Below, in pieces: positions 35,401-44,231 of a DNA stretch of 64,000 bases; position 1 is the first letter of the stretch; the number at the start of each line of letters is the position of its first letter. The DNA is from Bacillota bacterium (GTDB lineage Bacteria > Bacillota > Clostridia > Acetivibrionales > DTU013). The notes beneath the pieces are model-generated. The model was not told the origin of the DNA. It worked only from the letters and a program-made list of their open reading frames with translations, and searched no databases. Location: the NCBI GenBank assembly GCA_023426125.1, contig JAFABI010000002.1, positions 68,395-132,394 of the forward strand, given 5' to 3'. The position numbers and the translations under genes are program-made.

Positions 35401-37123
35401 AAAGAACTACCATTATAACGCTCAGTTTACGGAAGGAATAACTTTTTGGATCAAAGGCAATTCCACTTCCAATATCGTAAAACCCTTTATTTTGACTTCA
35501 TCCGGCAACTGGGTGGTATCACAGCCCATAAGCCTTAATTATTCGGGGTGGAAAGAGTTCTATATACCCTGGAGGCTGTTCTGTAAAGAAACGGATACGG
35601 CTTTTTATATGTCCCCTGATAATGCTGCAAATATTACGGCAATCGATTTTCATATCTACGGAAGCGGCACCGGAACCGTATATTTTGATAAAGTGAGATT
35701 CTATCACGGGTATGCTATCAGTAACTTTGAATCGACACCCATCAACAATTTTGAGGACGGAAGCCTTGCAAATTGGGCTGCGCGCACGGGTACGGTCGCC
35801 ATAGATGCCGTCAATTACCTCAAAGGCGCGAAAAGCATGAAGTTCACCTGTAATTTCAGCAATTCCACGATCGATTATGCAAGGAAAACGCAGACTTACG
35901 ACGCATCGAAGCTGGGAGGCTTCATGGTGGCGGTCAAAGGGACCGAGTCAGCGTTGACATTGCAGCTGTTTGCGGGGACCGGAGCGGTAAACTGGAGGTC
36001 ATCCAAAACCTATTCGCTGAATTATGCAGGATGGAGGGTATTCTATTTTCCGTGGAGGGTAATGGCCAGGGAAACGGACAGTACGATTGCAATGACAAAT
36101 ACCGACGCAAGGAATATTACTTTTGTTGAAGCACGGATATTTAAGGGGTCTACAATAGATTTGAGTCCGGTGGTATATCTAGACGATATAGCGTTTTTTG
36201 ACAGTTTCCAGGAAAAAGATACGACCGAAACGGGGATAGAGACCTGGACGCCGGCAACCGGCAATATGTCGCTCAGCCTTGACGCAAGCAATAAATACGA
36301 AGGGAATTACTCCATGAAATTAACTTATGCCATGGGTTCCGGTGAAACTGAAGCCGGAGCTGCCAAAACCGGGACATACTATGCTACCAATGATTTGTAC
36401 GGGGGAATTTCCTTAAGGCTGAAGGGAAACGGGGATGCCGGTAACAAACTGAAAATACTGCTAAATAACTACATATCGCCGGATATCTCCCTAAGCGATA
36501 CAAGCTGGAGCAATGTGTATATTCCATGGGGTGATTTCAAGCTTGCAAATGATAGTTCCATTTCGATGGGAGAACCGGTTGTGACGGGCATGGAGCTTAG
36601 AGTAGTAAAGAACAGCGGGGCTTCATCGGGAACAATTTATGTGGACAATATCACCTTCATAGGAAAGGAGAAGGCGAATATGACGATTGCGCCTGTTGAT
36701 CCGTCATCCATTGATGAAATCAATATATACCATGGCTGGGTCTATTATAATGCAGGCAGATATGAGAGCGCCCCGTATATAAGGTATAAAAAAACCAATG
36801 CAGCCGGCAATACCAATTTCAATACGGTTATCATTCCCGGGAAGAAAGGCATGTCGCCTGCCGTATCCGTGTCAAACCTTGCCGTAAAGCAAAACGAAGC
36901 CGAATTGACTTCTAATGATGCCCTGGGATTGCAAATCACAATGAATGACGATGCTCATACTTATACCGATTACTATTTCATATCACACAATGGAACGACA
37001 GATGCCAAGAAATATGGCAATTTTTATTACGATGGCAGCAAGGCATACATCAGAAAAACCGACGGCCAGGTTACGAAGACCGTAAAGGACACTGGTTCTG
37101 TATTGTATGAGTCTCTGGATTAA
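32429..37123 (+). CDS. Secreted multidomain heparinase II/III-like polysaccharide lyase
   Basis: A giant secreted lyase (1564 residues). A signal peptide ending FPKAVFAAG is followed by two carbohydrate-binding-like beta-sandwich modules (about 35-200 and 205-370, each ending in a YxDxxxF/L-type strand). An alpha/alpha toroid follows (about 375-740, with SGNHQLIECYGLYV and FGYHEWTLDQMYKA), then the heparinase II/III-like domain with GTHFHADAMNIIAA near residue 797. Three more binding-like modules (about 940-1415) interrupt that domain, which resumes at ANMTIAPVD and ends near the C-terminus. It should cleave uronic-acid-containing glycans outside the cell; the exact family is not determined. 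ATG 32429 is spaced 13 bases from AAGGAG; ATG 32417 lies almost on the site. Confidence 0.85.
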   Translation: MKRRFIKMVSLLNIVTVMVTMFIVFPKAVFAAGNYSIIDNFPTSVLTNWSGNPGITNLEASTTAYEGSYGMSASFIIDSTHTLSYAGKTLLNLDGSSFNGLQYRINGPGVNAEFKVKVITASGAEWSSVAAAFGRNNWKRIFIQWADFRKTSDGSYDVATPSDMASITEIRFEVNRPRGEMSPAIEGTFYLDDIKLMDNRTDDFENGISDWSGDTYSTVAGETGTGNYYPGIGNYSEGVQSMKLAYDFGSQPDGTKSTVTKAFSGTLDVREFNGISMWIKGDNSGNKLSAAFHTANGDDTYETRAVAIDFSGWKQVFFFWGQFYKDAYIVPASADKADIDRVMINITRQGAVASSDIYVDSVVFTHRTDLFSNLNLNFPGLGSVKAQVDLCDYDSAKTQLLNYMQDTRVKPSYFFNWDDKTTIMNNFNSSYPYEIDSMIDKADLAKDYDFTFEGDHRQLDPDGDNDIDWYQGNVVFTSYLSRMGWWLDSGKSYWDSYLATPDESYAAEFTANLRDFVRDSQPPVLNAGVNNTSTPNNPQNYYLANGNLWYPLVVGIRLDNWTAAYEFFSKSSSFTAEDNYLFMQSLLEQAEFIYDYEEGPHSGNHQLIECYGLYVVSLMFPEYSGATLWKTFAKDILINFMDTYVMDDGFEDEMTFGYHEWTLDQMYKAKALGDLSSDSFPPEYTAKLEKMFEVLMKMMDSKGYIPPISDSAPYYRRNYLSLGAALFNRGDFKYLSDSKINSTHFWTTPTSEINNLGNVTAEEPDFLSVKLDDTKYYYMRNQWFDGGNSLIFDGASYGTHFHADAMNIIAASDGDPLIVDPGKGNYSDFDYYPSFFVYNTHNSIQTDGLRNPVYAAPVERAWETGAEYDFVDAEVDYSAVGPTPAPYELRRKIYWAKPDYWIMNDLITPADSNSHTYEQEFHLAPSALSINSATKAVEVNDFIDNFEEASLAVYSKAGNCTITNVNTDKYEGLRSLQVDYDLNSGWYTWFRKNYHYNAQFTEGITFWIKGNSTSNIVKPFILTSSGNWVVSQPISLNYSGWKEFYIPWRLFCKETDTAFYMSPDNAANITAIDFHIYGSGTGTVYFDKVRFYHGYAISNFESTPINNFEDGSLANWAARTGTVAIDAVNYLKGAKSMKFTCNFSNSTIDYARKTQTYDASKLGGFMVAVKGTESALTLQLFAGTGAVNWRSSKTYSLNYAGWRVFYFPWRVMARETDSTIAMTNTDARNITFVEARIFKGSTIDLSPVVYLDDIAFFDSFQEKDTTETGIETWTPATGNMSLSLDASNKYEGNYSMKLTYAMGSGETEAGAAKTGTYYATNDLYGGISLRLKGNGDAGNKLKILLNNYISPDISLSDTSWSNVYIPWGDFKLANDSSISMGEPVVTGMELRVVKNSGASSGTIYVDNITFIGKEKANMTIAPVDPSSIDEINIYHGWVYYNAGRYESAPYIRYKKTNAAGNTNFNTVIIPGKKGMSPAVSVSNLAVKQNEAELTSNDALGLQITMNDDAHTYTDYYFISHNGTTDAKKYGNFYYDGSKAYIRKTDGQVTKTVKDTGSVLYESLD

Positions 37124-37171
37124 GAAGCGGATTCTCACACCGGCAGGCATTTCTTTAACGCTGCGGACATG

Positions 37172-37222
37172 AAGGCCAATCCATCCGGGAGCAAGGTGCG
37201 CCCCGGATGGATTGGCCTTTTC
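37172..37222. terminator. Strong, probably bidirectional terminator
   Basis: A perfect 18-bp stem, AAGGCCAATCCATCCGGG (37172-37189) with its inverse (37202-37219), followed by TTTC. It separates the lyase gene from the convergent oxidoreductase gene. Confidence 0.85.
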
Positions 37223-37252
37223 ACAAACGTCAGGACATTTTGCTTTCTTCTT

Positions 37253-38314
37253 TCAGGCCTTGACACTTCTCCAATCATTATCCAGTGAAAGACCTCTTAA
37301 ATCGGCAAGAGTATTATTTTTTTCCGCTTCATACATCCTCCAGATCACGCGTAAGCCCTGCAGGCTTGACGGACCATCGGTAAGAGGCCTGGTGCCGTTG
37401 GCGATGCAGTCGATAAAGTGTGACGTCTCGTATTGGGTTTTCTTCGTGTTGTCGGAATCTTCCATAAGGACTTCTATAGAAGATGCGGTATTCATATTCC
37501 CAGCCTCCAGCGCTATGTCTGAATGAAAATAAAGCTTTCTGTCACTGAAGCTATACTCTAGCATACCTTCGGTGCAATGGATGTGGATGCCGTAACCGAG
37601 ACGTGTGCCGCGTGCGCCCCATGTTCCGAAGTGGTAGCCGAGGGCGCCGCTTTCAAATTCGATGGTAGCGTTGGAGGTACCCTCCCTTTCCATCCACGGA
37701 GTGCCGTAATTTGTGCCGATATGTATTCCTCTTACCGGTCTTCCAAGGAACCACAGCAATAGATCTACATAATGGCAGCCATGACTGAAAAATTGACCCC
37801 CACCAAGCCTTTTGGCAGATAACCCCCAATGGCCTTCGGAATATTTTGTAAACTGCTCGGTCCAGATGGACATTTGAAAAACATCCCCATATTTTTTGGA
37901 GTCGACAAGCTCTTTCATTTTTATGATGATCGGCCAGAAGCGTACGGGATATGCCGTCATCAATACCCTGCCCGCCCGCTCCGATGCTTCAATCAGGCCA
38001 ATACACTCCTCTTCGGTGTTGCATAACGGTTTTTCCATTAAAACGTGCTTGCCCTTCTCCAGGAAAAATGTGCCGCATCCATAATGCAAATCATGGGGCA
38101 AAGCAACAAGCACTGCATCCACATAATCCACCATCTCCCGGTAATCGGCAGTTTTATAGCCTGCACCTGTCTGTGCTGCTGCGTCTGCCGCACAGCCAGG
38201 ATCTACATCGCATACCGCTGTTACCTCCAGCCTGTCATCTATTTCAGCCATCCCCTTCATGTGTGAAGCTGTCATGCTGCCGCAGCCCACGATTCCTATA
38301 CGTATTTTCCGCAT
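37253..38314 (-). CDS. Gfo/Idh/MocA family oxidoreductase
   Basis: A 353-residue dehydrogenase-like protein with Rossmann motif IGIVGCGSMTASHMKGM and the EKPLCNTEEECIGLI segment containing the conserved Lys. The C-terminal domain has GGGQFFSHGCHYVDLLLWF with the usual catalytic His region. It is transcribed divergently from an AraC regulator. The start at 38314 follows GGGGAGAG; the reading frame upstream is not conserved protein. Confidence 0.9.
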   Translation of the reverse strand: MRKIRIGIVGCGSMTASHMKGMAEIDDRLEVTAVCDVDPGCAADAAAQTGAGYKTADYREMVDYVDAVLVALPHDLHYGCGTFFLEKGKHVLMEKPLCNTEEECIGLIEASERAGRVLMTAYPVRFWPIIIKMKELVDSKKYGDVFQMSIWTEQFTKYSEGHWGLSAKRLGGGQFFSHGCHYVDLLLWFLGRPVRGIHIGTNYGTPWMEREGTSNATIEFESGALGYHFGTWGARGTRLGYGIHIHCTEGMLEYSFSDRKLYFHSDIALEAGNMNTASSIEVLMEDSDNTKKTQYETSHFIDCIANGTRPLTDGPSSLQGLRVIWRMYEAEKNNTLADLRGLSLDNDWRSVKA

Positions 38315-38350
38315 GAATTTCTCTCCCCGCTTTAAAAATTGATCTCTTAA

Positions 38351-38359
38351 TGCTATAAT
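38351..38359 (+). promoter_or_regulatory. Extended -10 promoter for the AraC regulator
   Basis: TGCTATAAT lies 72 bases before the regulator start, in the 117-base divergent gap shared with the oxidoreductase gene. Confidence 0.5.
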
Positions 38360-38431
38360 ATATCTGTTATTGCATAAAGTCTTTGTATCAGAGCACGGAT
38401 ATTTTGTACTACAGTTCGGAGTCAAGCGGTT

Positions 38432-39319
38432 ATGGAATATGCAAGATATAAGCTTAATGAGGAGATCGTGATCGACCAGTTGATAACCTTCTATTACATG
38501 GAATTACCTGTCCATTTTCATGCGGAAGGGGAGGCCCACAACTTTTGGGAATTTGTTTATGTGGACAAGGGTGAAATCGAGATTTTAACTGATTCGGACA
38601 AGCGTCTTCTTCATCAGGGCGAAATTGTTTTTTATAAGCCCAACCAGTTTCACGCGGGAGAGGCAAAGGCTGGTTCCGCGCCAAACCTTGTCATTGTTTC
38701 TTTTGAATGTGCCAATTTGTGTATGGAGTTTTTTCAGAGTAAAATATTTGAATTGCAGCAAAAAGAGAAAGATCTTTTATCCAGAATCATGGAGGAAGGC
38801 TTCAAGTCATTCAGCAATCCCGTCGTTTCACCAAGGCTGCAGTTCCCTGACAAGAGAGAGGATGCACCCTTTGCCAGCGAACAAATAATCAAGAATTATC
38901 TTGAAATCCTGCTGATACAATTGATCCGGAAGGGAAAACCGGATATGGCCGTGGGAAATCAGGCATATACCTCCGTTAACAGGGGAAATGCCAGTTTTAT
39001 AGACGATATGATTGGTTTTCTGGAGCAGAATCTTTCAAGGAGCCTGTCGCCATCGGATTTGTGCGGATACTTTAAGCTCAGCCGCACCTGTATTATGGAA
39101 ACCTTCAAAAGAGAGACGGGCATGAGTATCATGAAGTATTTCAACAAGCTGAAAATAGATAAAGCAAAGGAGATGATACGCTGCAACAAGTGCAACTTCT
39201 CCCAGATATCCGACATGATGGGCTTCAGCAGCGTACATTATTTCTCGAAGCTATTTAAAACTTTGACCGGAATGACGCCCTCGGAATATTCCAATTCTGT
39301 AAAGGCTATGATATATTGA
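38432..39319 (+). CDS. AraC family regulator with cupin sensor domain
   Basis: A 295-residue regulator: N-terminal cupin-type effector domain (FHAEGEAHNFWEFVYVDKGE, then PNQFHAGEAKAG) and C-terminal AraC helix-turn-helix pair (SDLCGYFKLSRTCIMETFKR and FSQISDMMGFSSVHYFSKLF). It probably controls the divergent Gfo/Idh gene and perhaps the lyase. The start follows GGAGTC. Confidence 0.92.
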   Translation: MEYARYKLNEEIVIDQLITFYYMELPVHFHAEGEAHNFWEFVYVDKGEIEILTDSDKRLLHQGEIVFYKPNQFHAGEAKAGSAPNLVIVSFECANLCMEFFQSKIFELQQKEKDLLSRIMEEGFKSFSNPVVSPRLQFPDKREDAPFASEQIIKNYLEILLIQLIRKGKPDMAVGNQAYTSVNRGNASFIDDMIGFLEQNLSRSLSPSDLCGYFKLSRTCIMETFKRETGMSIMKYFNKLKIDKAKEMIRCNKCNFSQISDMMGFSSVHYFSKLFKTLTGMTPSEYSNSVKAMIY

Positions 39320-39521
39320 GGTTAATTCGCCGTTCCCATTATCTTCCGGAATCTTCAAAATCAATCCGCCATACCGTTGAATTCCTTTTTCATACCTATT
39401 TGGTAACTAATACTGCAGCATAAACAACCGAATGATCCTTGCTGAAGAAATTGGATTAATTGATGTGATAGCAGAAGTGTTTTAGATTTTCTTGAATAAG
39501 ACCTGGTCCTGATTTTTTTGG

Positions 39522-39550
39522 TTGAAATATTCAGAAATTCTGGGTATAAT
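39522..39550 (+). promoter_or_regulatory. Sigma-A promoter of the phosphate transporter gene
   Basis: TTGAAA (39522-39527), a 17-base spacer and TATAAT (39545-39550), 20 bases before the ATG at 39571. Confidence 0.7.
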
Positions 39551-39570
39551 TATGACCATGGAGGCGGGAA

Positions 39571-40564
39571 ATGTATATAAGACGTTATACGGGCAAAATT
39601 TACATTTATTAACGGGTTTCATGACGGATGCAACGTAATGGCAACGGCCATATCATCCAGAACGATGCTTCCGGGTAAAGCCCTTGCCATCGTATGCGCC
39701 GCTGAATTCTTTGCTCCCCTCTTTCTCGGGACAGCCGTGGCAAACATAGTAGGTAAGGGCATACTTGATATCAACAGGTTGGGAATCGAAACATACAAAG
39801 TATCGATGATCATGATTTTTTCCGCCCTAATCGGAAGCATCCTATGGAATTTGTTCACATGGCGGATAGGGCTACCATCAAGTTCATCCCACGCCTTGAT
39901 CGGAGCGCTTGTCGGCTCCGGGATTATGATGTTCGGATTCGACATGGTGAATTGGGGCAATTTTTTCTGGAAAGTTATTGCCATGTTGTTGATAACGCCC
40001 ATTATTGGTTTTTTCGTGGGCTTCATTTTAATCAAGCTGATCAAAATGGCAGTAGACAGGTGCAGCTGCACCATCAACTCTTTTTTTAAAACGGTTCAGA
40101 TTTTAGGCATGGTTTTTCTTGCATCTAGTCATGGTACGAACGATGCCCAGAAATCCATGGGAGTCATTGCTTTAATTATGCTTGTTGCAGATACAAATGG
40201 TAAATTTGCCGTTCCCAAATGGGCAATGGTTGCAAGTGCGCTTGCTATCTCAACCGGTCTTTCCCTGGGAGGTTGGACAATCGTCAAAACAGTAGGCACA
40301 AAAATATTTAAGGTCAAGCCTATACACTCCTTTAATTCCCAACTGTCAGCCGCCTTGGTTATCATGACTGCGGGGTTATTTGGCGGGCCGGTAAGCACTT
40401 CGCAAATTGTAAGCTCATCCATCATGGGGACAGGCGCGGGAGAGAGAATGAATGGAGTCAATTGGGGAATGGTGAAAGAGATAATGGTTTCCTGGGCTGT
40501 TACCATACCGAGTGCGGCAGTCCTTTCCGCTGCAATATGCGGTATTCTCAAGCTGGTGGCATGA
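39571..40564 (+). CDS. pit: PiT family inorganic phosphate transporter, 5' end out of frame
   Basis: Low-affinity phosphate permease. The body (from ATG 39638, 308 residues) has the family signatures SSSSHALIGALVGS and ASSHGTNDAQKSMG and about nine helices. The conserved first motif INGFHDGCN is encoded upstream of 39638 in the same frame. That frame hits a stop before any ATG. The promoter, the GAGGCGGG site and ATG 39571 (MYI...) are in a different frame. A one-base insertion or two-base deletion between 39571 and 39599 would explain this. Either the gene is disrupted or the sequence has an error. The DUF47 partner follows. Confidence 0.85.
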
Positions 40565-40583
40565 TAGACGGAGGTGGATGATA

Positions 40584-41201
40584 GTGAAAGGCGTATTGAA
40601 AATGATGCTCCCCAAAAAGGTGAATTTTTATCAAATGTTGTATGAGCAAGCCCAAAAAACGGAAGAAGGCATGCGAACGCTTTTAGACTATATGAAAACA
40701 GGGCAAAGCGAATATGCAAGCTTGGTTAAAGAGATTGAAGAGGCTGCGGATCTAAAGCGGCGGGTGCTTTTGGATGAGCTGGACAAAACTTTTGTCACAC
40801 CGTTTGATCGTGAGGATATTTACACACTGTCAAAAGCCATTGATGATATCATTGATTATGGCAGCAGCACCGTGGAAGAAATGGAGGTGTTCAACCTTGA
40901 GCCTACGGAGGAATTGCAGAGCATGGTGGAAGTGATGCTTGAAGCATGCAAGTGTATTTGTCTGGCTGTGGAGTACATGGAAAACAACAGAAACATTTCC
41001 AAGGAATATGCGGTAAAAGTGAAATCCCTTGAAAACCAAATGGAGAAAATATACAGAAAAACGCTTGCCAGGCTATTTGAGAATGAAGACATCAAGCATG
41101 TGTTGAAAATGCGGGAGATATACAGACATCTTAGCAATTGCGCGGACAAAGGGGATCTTGCAGCCGACGTGATCGGACATATTGTTGTGAAGCTGAATTA
41201 G
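40584..41201 (+). CDS. DUF47 (PhoU-like) phosphate transport regulator
   Basis: A 205-residue helical protein of the DUF47/PhoU-like group, which is encoded with PiT transporters and modulates them. Key features are the acidic motifs TPFDREDIYTLSKAIDDIID and VEEMEVFNLEP, plus C-terminal KMREIYRHLSNCADKGDLAAD (metal-binding E/D-x3-D-type). GTG 40584 has GGAGG nine bases upstream and is preferred over ATG 40578. It starts 20 bases after the transporter gene, forming an operon. Confidence 0.9.
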   Translation: MKGVLKMMLPKKVNFYQMLYEQAQKTEEGMRTLLDYMKTGQSEYASLVKEIEEAADLKRRVLLDELDKTFVTPFDREDIYTLSKAIDDIIDYGSSTVEEMEVFNLEPTEELQSMVEVMLEACKCICLAVEYMENNRNISKEYAVKVKSLENQMEKIYRKTLARLFENEDIKHVLKMREIYRHLSNCADKGDLAADVIGHIVVKLN

Positions 41202-41389
41202 ATATGTAAAAAATACTATCGACAAAGCTAAATCGTTCTATTTGAATGTAACCGAATCGGGTTAAACCGGCTTTCGGCTGTTTAAAGACACGTTCGTTGT
41301 TTTGAAATTATTTGGATGATCTTTATTGAATCTTAATTGAATCTTAATATTCACGTACTATAATAGGAACCAATACGAAAAGTTTTTTA

Positions 41390-41653
41390 AACATTAATCT
41401 CAATTCAGTGGCGGATGATTTCGGGTATAATGCCAACTATTTATCCCGTCTGTTCAAGCAAATCAACGGAAGCAGCTTTACCGATTATCTGGGCAGGAAA
41501 AGAATTGAATATGCAAAGAGGCTGCTGACCGACCGTAAAAAGACAATCAAAGAAATTGCGGAAGAATCCGGTTACAGCAGCAGCGGGATGTTTATTAAGG
41601 CGTTTGAGAAGGTGGAAGGCTATACGCCGGGAGAATATAGAAAAAGACAGTGA
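41390..41653 (+). pseudogene. AraC-type regulator, C-terminal remnant
   Basis: Only the DNA-binding end survives: NINLNSVADDFGYNANYLSR, then IKEIAEESGYSSSGMFIKAF and EGYTPGEYRKRQ. The sensor part and start are missing; the frame is open upstream without a start. The GTG at 41408 lies inside the first helix. It precedes an Lpl-type transporter locus, so it may be the former regulator of that locus. Confidence 0.75.
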
Positions 41654-41713
41654 AAGTGCACTGCAAACGATATTTAGCCTATCTATACCTGTCATTGCTG
41701 TGAAACTCCATCC

Positions 41714-41792
41714 TGTAGGGGCGCGCATTGCGCGTCCGCAAATGCAATAATCTACGTCAAACAGCTGCCGGACGGCCAATAGCCGCCCTACA
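41714..41792. repeat. Composite two-palindrome element, copy 3
   Basis: Palindrome A (GGGGCGCGCATTGCGCGTCC) and palindrome B (GGACGGCCAATAGCCGCCCT), with spacer and flanks that match copy 2 at 20078 in reverse orientation, including TCATTGCTGTGAAACTCC. Confidence 0.85.
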
Positions 41793-41828
41793 AACGAGTT
41801 TTCACCCTTGGTGGCGTGCTAAGCGCGT

Positions 41829-41938
41829 GTGTCATTGCGGGGAACTTGCGACGAAGCAATCTCACAAAATGCTGCTTGCGAAGAGATCGCCACGCATTAC
41901 TCGCGATGACGCAAAGTTATGTATCGTTGTAGTAAGTG
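41829..41938 (+). repeat. TCATTGCGAG-family repeat, copy 4
   Basis: Begins GTGTCATTGCGGGGAACTTG and continues GAAGCAATCTCACAAAATGC. About 82 bases (41852-41936) match the copy at 57541-57623 nearly base for base. The rest of this roughly 600-base gap up to 42139 is AT-rich with no gene seen. Confidence 0.75.
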
Positions 41939-42138
41939 ATAGCGTGTAATTTATGATATAAAGTAACAAAAATAACATGATGAAAAATAACTTATCTCCC
42001 ATAAAGTAAGAAAAACAATATATACAATTCACACTTCCATTGTATATACTGATGACACAATCGAGGCTTTCCAAACGGAAATCATTTTGGAAGCCTGATC
42101 ACATGTATGGCTGTCCGGCAGCTGCAGGACGGTATATG

Positions 42139-42188
42139 TAGGAAATTTGTCTACAAACGGTAAATTTCTTTGAATTAGATTGGTATAA
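42139..42188 (+). repeat. AAATTT hairpin repeat, copy 3
   Basis: GGAAATTTGTCTACAAACGG with TAAATTTCTTTGAATTAGAT, 66 bases before the permease start. Homologous to the copies at 10529 and 18357. Confidence 0.75.
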
Positions 42189-42253
42189 TCAGGCTATTAA
42201 GGAATTAAAGTATTTGACAGCACAATATATATTACGAATCGGAAGGGTGAACT

Positions 42254-43222
42254 GTGTTGATTAAGATTTCAGCGGGAACCAACAGGGTGGCGTCGATGAA
42301 AGCTGAAAAAATTAAAAATCGATGGTTTCCAGGCTATATGCGGGATAATTTTCCACTCTATACCATGATTCTGCCGGGCTTTTTGATGTTTCTGTTCTTC
42401 AATTATTTTCCGATGTACGGCATCGTGATGGCCTTCCAATCCTTTAAGCCGGCTCTGGGATTTTTTCACAGCCCCTTTGTAGGATTGAAACACTTTGCCA
42501 GGCTTCTTAGCGACCCTTATTTCCTCACGGTATTCAAGAATACCATCATACTTGGTTTTTATACGCTTTTATTCGCTTTTCCCATGCCGATTCTACTGGC
42601 TTTACTATTTAATGAAATAAGAAACCGCACCTATAAAAGGATTGCGCAGACAATTTCATACATGCCGTATTTTCTATCAACGGTCATTGTCATAGGTATC
42701 ATGAGAGATATGCTTAGCGTAAACGACGGCATTGTAAACATGGCGATTCAGGCGCTGGGCCTGGATAAGATAGATTTCTTCTCAACTCCCGGCTGGTTTA
42801 GAACACTTTATATCGGTTCGTGGATATGGCAAAGTATAGGCTTTAATTCAATTATCTATCTCGCGGCTATTGCCGGAATTAATACTGAAGTATATGAATA
42901 TGCGGTTATCGATGGGGCTTCCAGGTTTAAGCAGGCAGTATACATCACGCTTCCGAGTATAACGCCTACAATTGTGATTTTGTTTATATTTGCCGTAGGT
43001 GGAGTACTTGGGAATGACTTCCAAAAAATATTGCTGATTTATACGCCGGCTACCTATTCCACCTCCGATGTGATAAGCACCTATGTATACCGTGCAGGTA
43101 TCGAGGGGGCAAGCCAGGGCTACAGTGCGGCTGTCGGCCTGTTTATGTCCGTGGTCTCTGTGATTCTGCTCGTAATTACCAATTTTTTGGCCAAAAAATT
43201 AAGTGAGACATCTTTATGGTGA
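42254..43222 (+). CDS. Lpl-type sugar ABC transporter permease (LplB-like)
   Basis: A 322-residue permease with NYFPMYGIVMAFQSFKP and the EAA loop EVYEYAVIDGASRFKQAV with ITLPSITPT; the C-terminus LSETSLW is conserved. It starts at GTG 42254 after GGAAGGG, giving a longer basic N-terminus than its relative at 26498. An internal ATG at 42296 is possible. It is the first gene of the second Lpl-type importer. Confidence 0.92.
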   Translation: MLIKISAGTNRVASMKAEKIKNRWFPGYMRDNFPLYTMILPGFLMFLFFNYFPMYGIVMAFQSFKPALGFFHSPFVGLKHFARLLSDPYFLTVFKNTIILGFYTLLFAFPMPILLALLFNEIRNRTYKRIAQTISYMPYFLSTVIVIGIMRDMLSVNDGIVNMAIQALGLDKIDFFSTPGWFRTLYIGSWIWQSIGFNSIIYLAAIAGINTEVYEYAVIDGASRFKQAVYITLPSITPTIVILFIFAVGGVLGNDFQKILLIYTPATYSTSDVISTYVYRAGIEGASQGYSAAVGLFMSVVSVILLVITNFLAKKLSETSLW

Positions 43223-43257
43223 TTTTGCTCAAACTAAATTTGAAAGGTTGATGTGGT

Positions 43258-44148
43258 ATGATTGGAGCAAAAAAGACAGGAAAATTATACAACGCTACAT
43301 TATTTGATTATATGAATTATACTCTGGTATTTTTGCTGAGCATGGTGTTTCTCTATCCTGTTGTGCTGACACTGTCCATTTCCCTGAGTGATCCCAGACT
43401 CAACGCGCAGGCAATTGTTTTACTGCCTGCGGGATTTACGCTGGACTCCTACAAGTTCCTGCTGGGGGACGGACGCATCATGCGGTATTATGCCAACAGC
43501 GCATTCTATGCGGTTTCGGCCACGCTCGTATTCCTGCTGTTTACTTCAATGATGGCCTATCCTCTGATTCTGAAAAATTTTAAAGCCAAGAAAATCATAA
43601 ACCTGTATATGGTGATCACAATGTTTTTTAGCGGCGGCCTTATCCCTTACTATTATGTGATCCGCGCCCTCAACATGATCGACACGGTATGGGTTATGAT
43701 CATACCCGGAGCCGTTGGGGCTTATAATGTGATTCTGTTTCGTACATTTTTCAGCCAGATTCCCATGGGGCTGAGAGAATCCGCCTATATCGACGGAGCC
43801 AGCCATTATACCATACTTTTCAGAATTATTCTGCCGATCTCAAAGCCTATGCTCGCCACGTTCATGCTTTTCTGCATGGTTGGCAAGTGGAATGATTTCT
43901 TCACTGCTCTTCTGTTTATAAGGAGCGACGAACTGCTGCCCGTACAGATGCTGTTGAGAAGGATGCTTGTGATGATGGACTTCAGAGACGCCAGGAACCT
44001 GGACATGCAGATGATGTATTCCGCCGTCAGTTCCAGGACCATAAAGTGTGCGGCGGTAATCATCACGATCATACCCATCATATGCGTGTATCCGTTCCTG
44101 CAGAAACACTTCACAAAAGGGATACTGGTAGGTTCCTTGAAGGCTTGA
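43258..44148 (+). CDS. Lpl-type sugar ABC transporter permease (LplC/YtcP-like)
   Basis: A 296-residue partner permease. MVFLYPVVLTLSISLSDP, MFFSGGLIPYYYVIRAL and the EAA loop LRESAYIDGASHYTILF with IILPISKPM identify it; the C-terminus FTKGILVGSLKA is complete. A 35-base gap separates it from the previous gene. Confidence 0.93.
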   Translation: MIGAKKTGKLYNATLFDYMNYTLVFLLSMVFLYPVVLTLSISLSDPRLNAQAIVLLPAGFTLDSYKFLLGDGRIMRYYANSAFYAVSATLVFLLFTSMMAYPLILKNFKAKKIINLYMVITMFFSGGLIPYYYVIRALNMIDTVWVMIIPGAVGAYNVILFRTFFSQIPMGLRESAYIDGASHYTILFRIILPISKPMLATFMLFCMVGKWNDFFTALLFIRSDELLPVQMLLRRMLVMMDFRDARNLDMQMMYSAVSSRTIKCAAVIITIIPIICVYPFLQKHFTKGILVGSLKA

Positions 44149-44231
44149 GCTTTTTAAATCCGAAACTGTGCCGCAAGGCATGGAAATAAAAAGAGGAGGT
44201 ATGAATTATGCCAAAAAAGGAGGCGGGAAAA

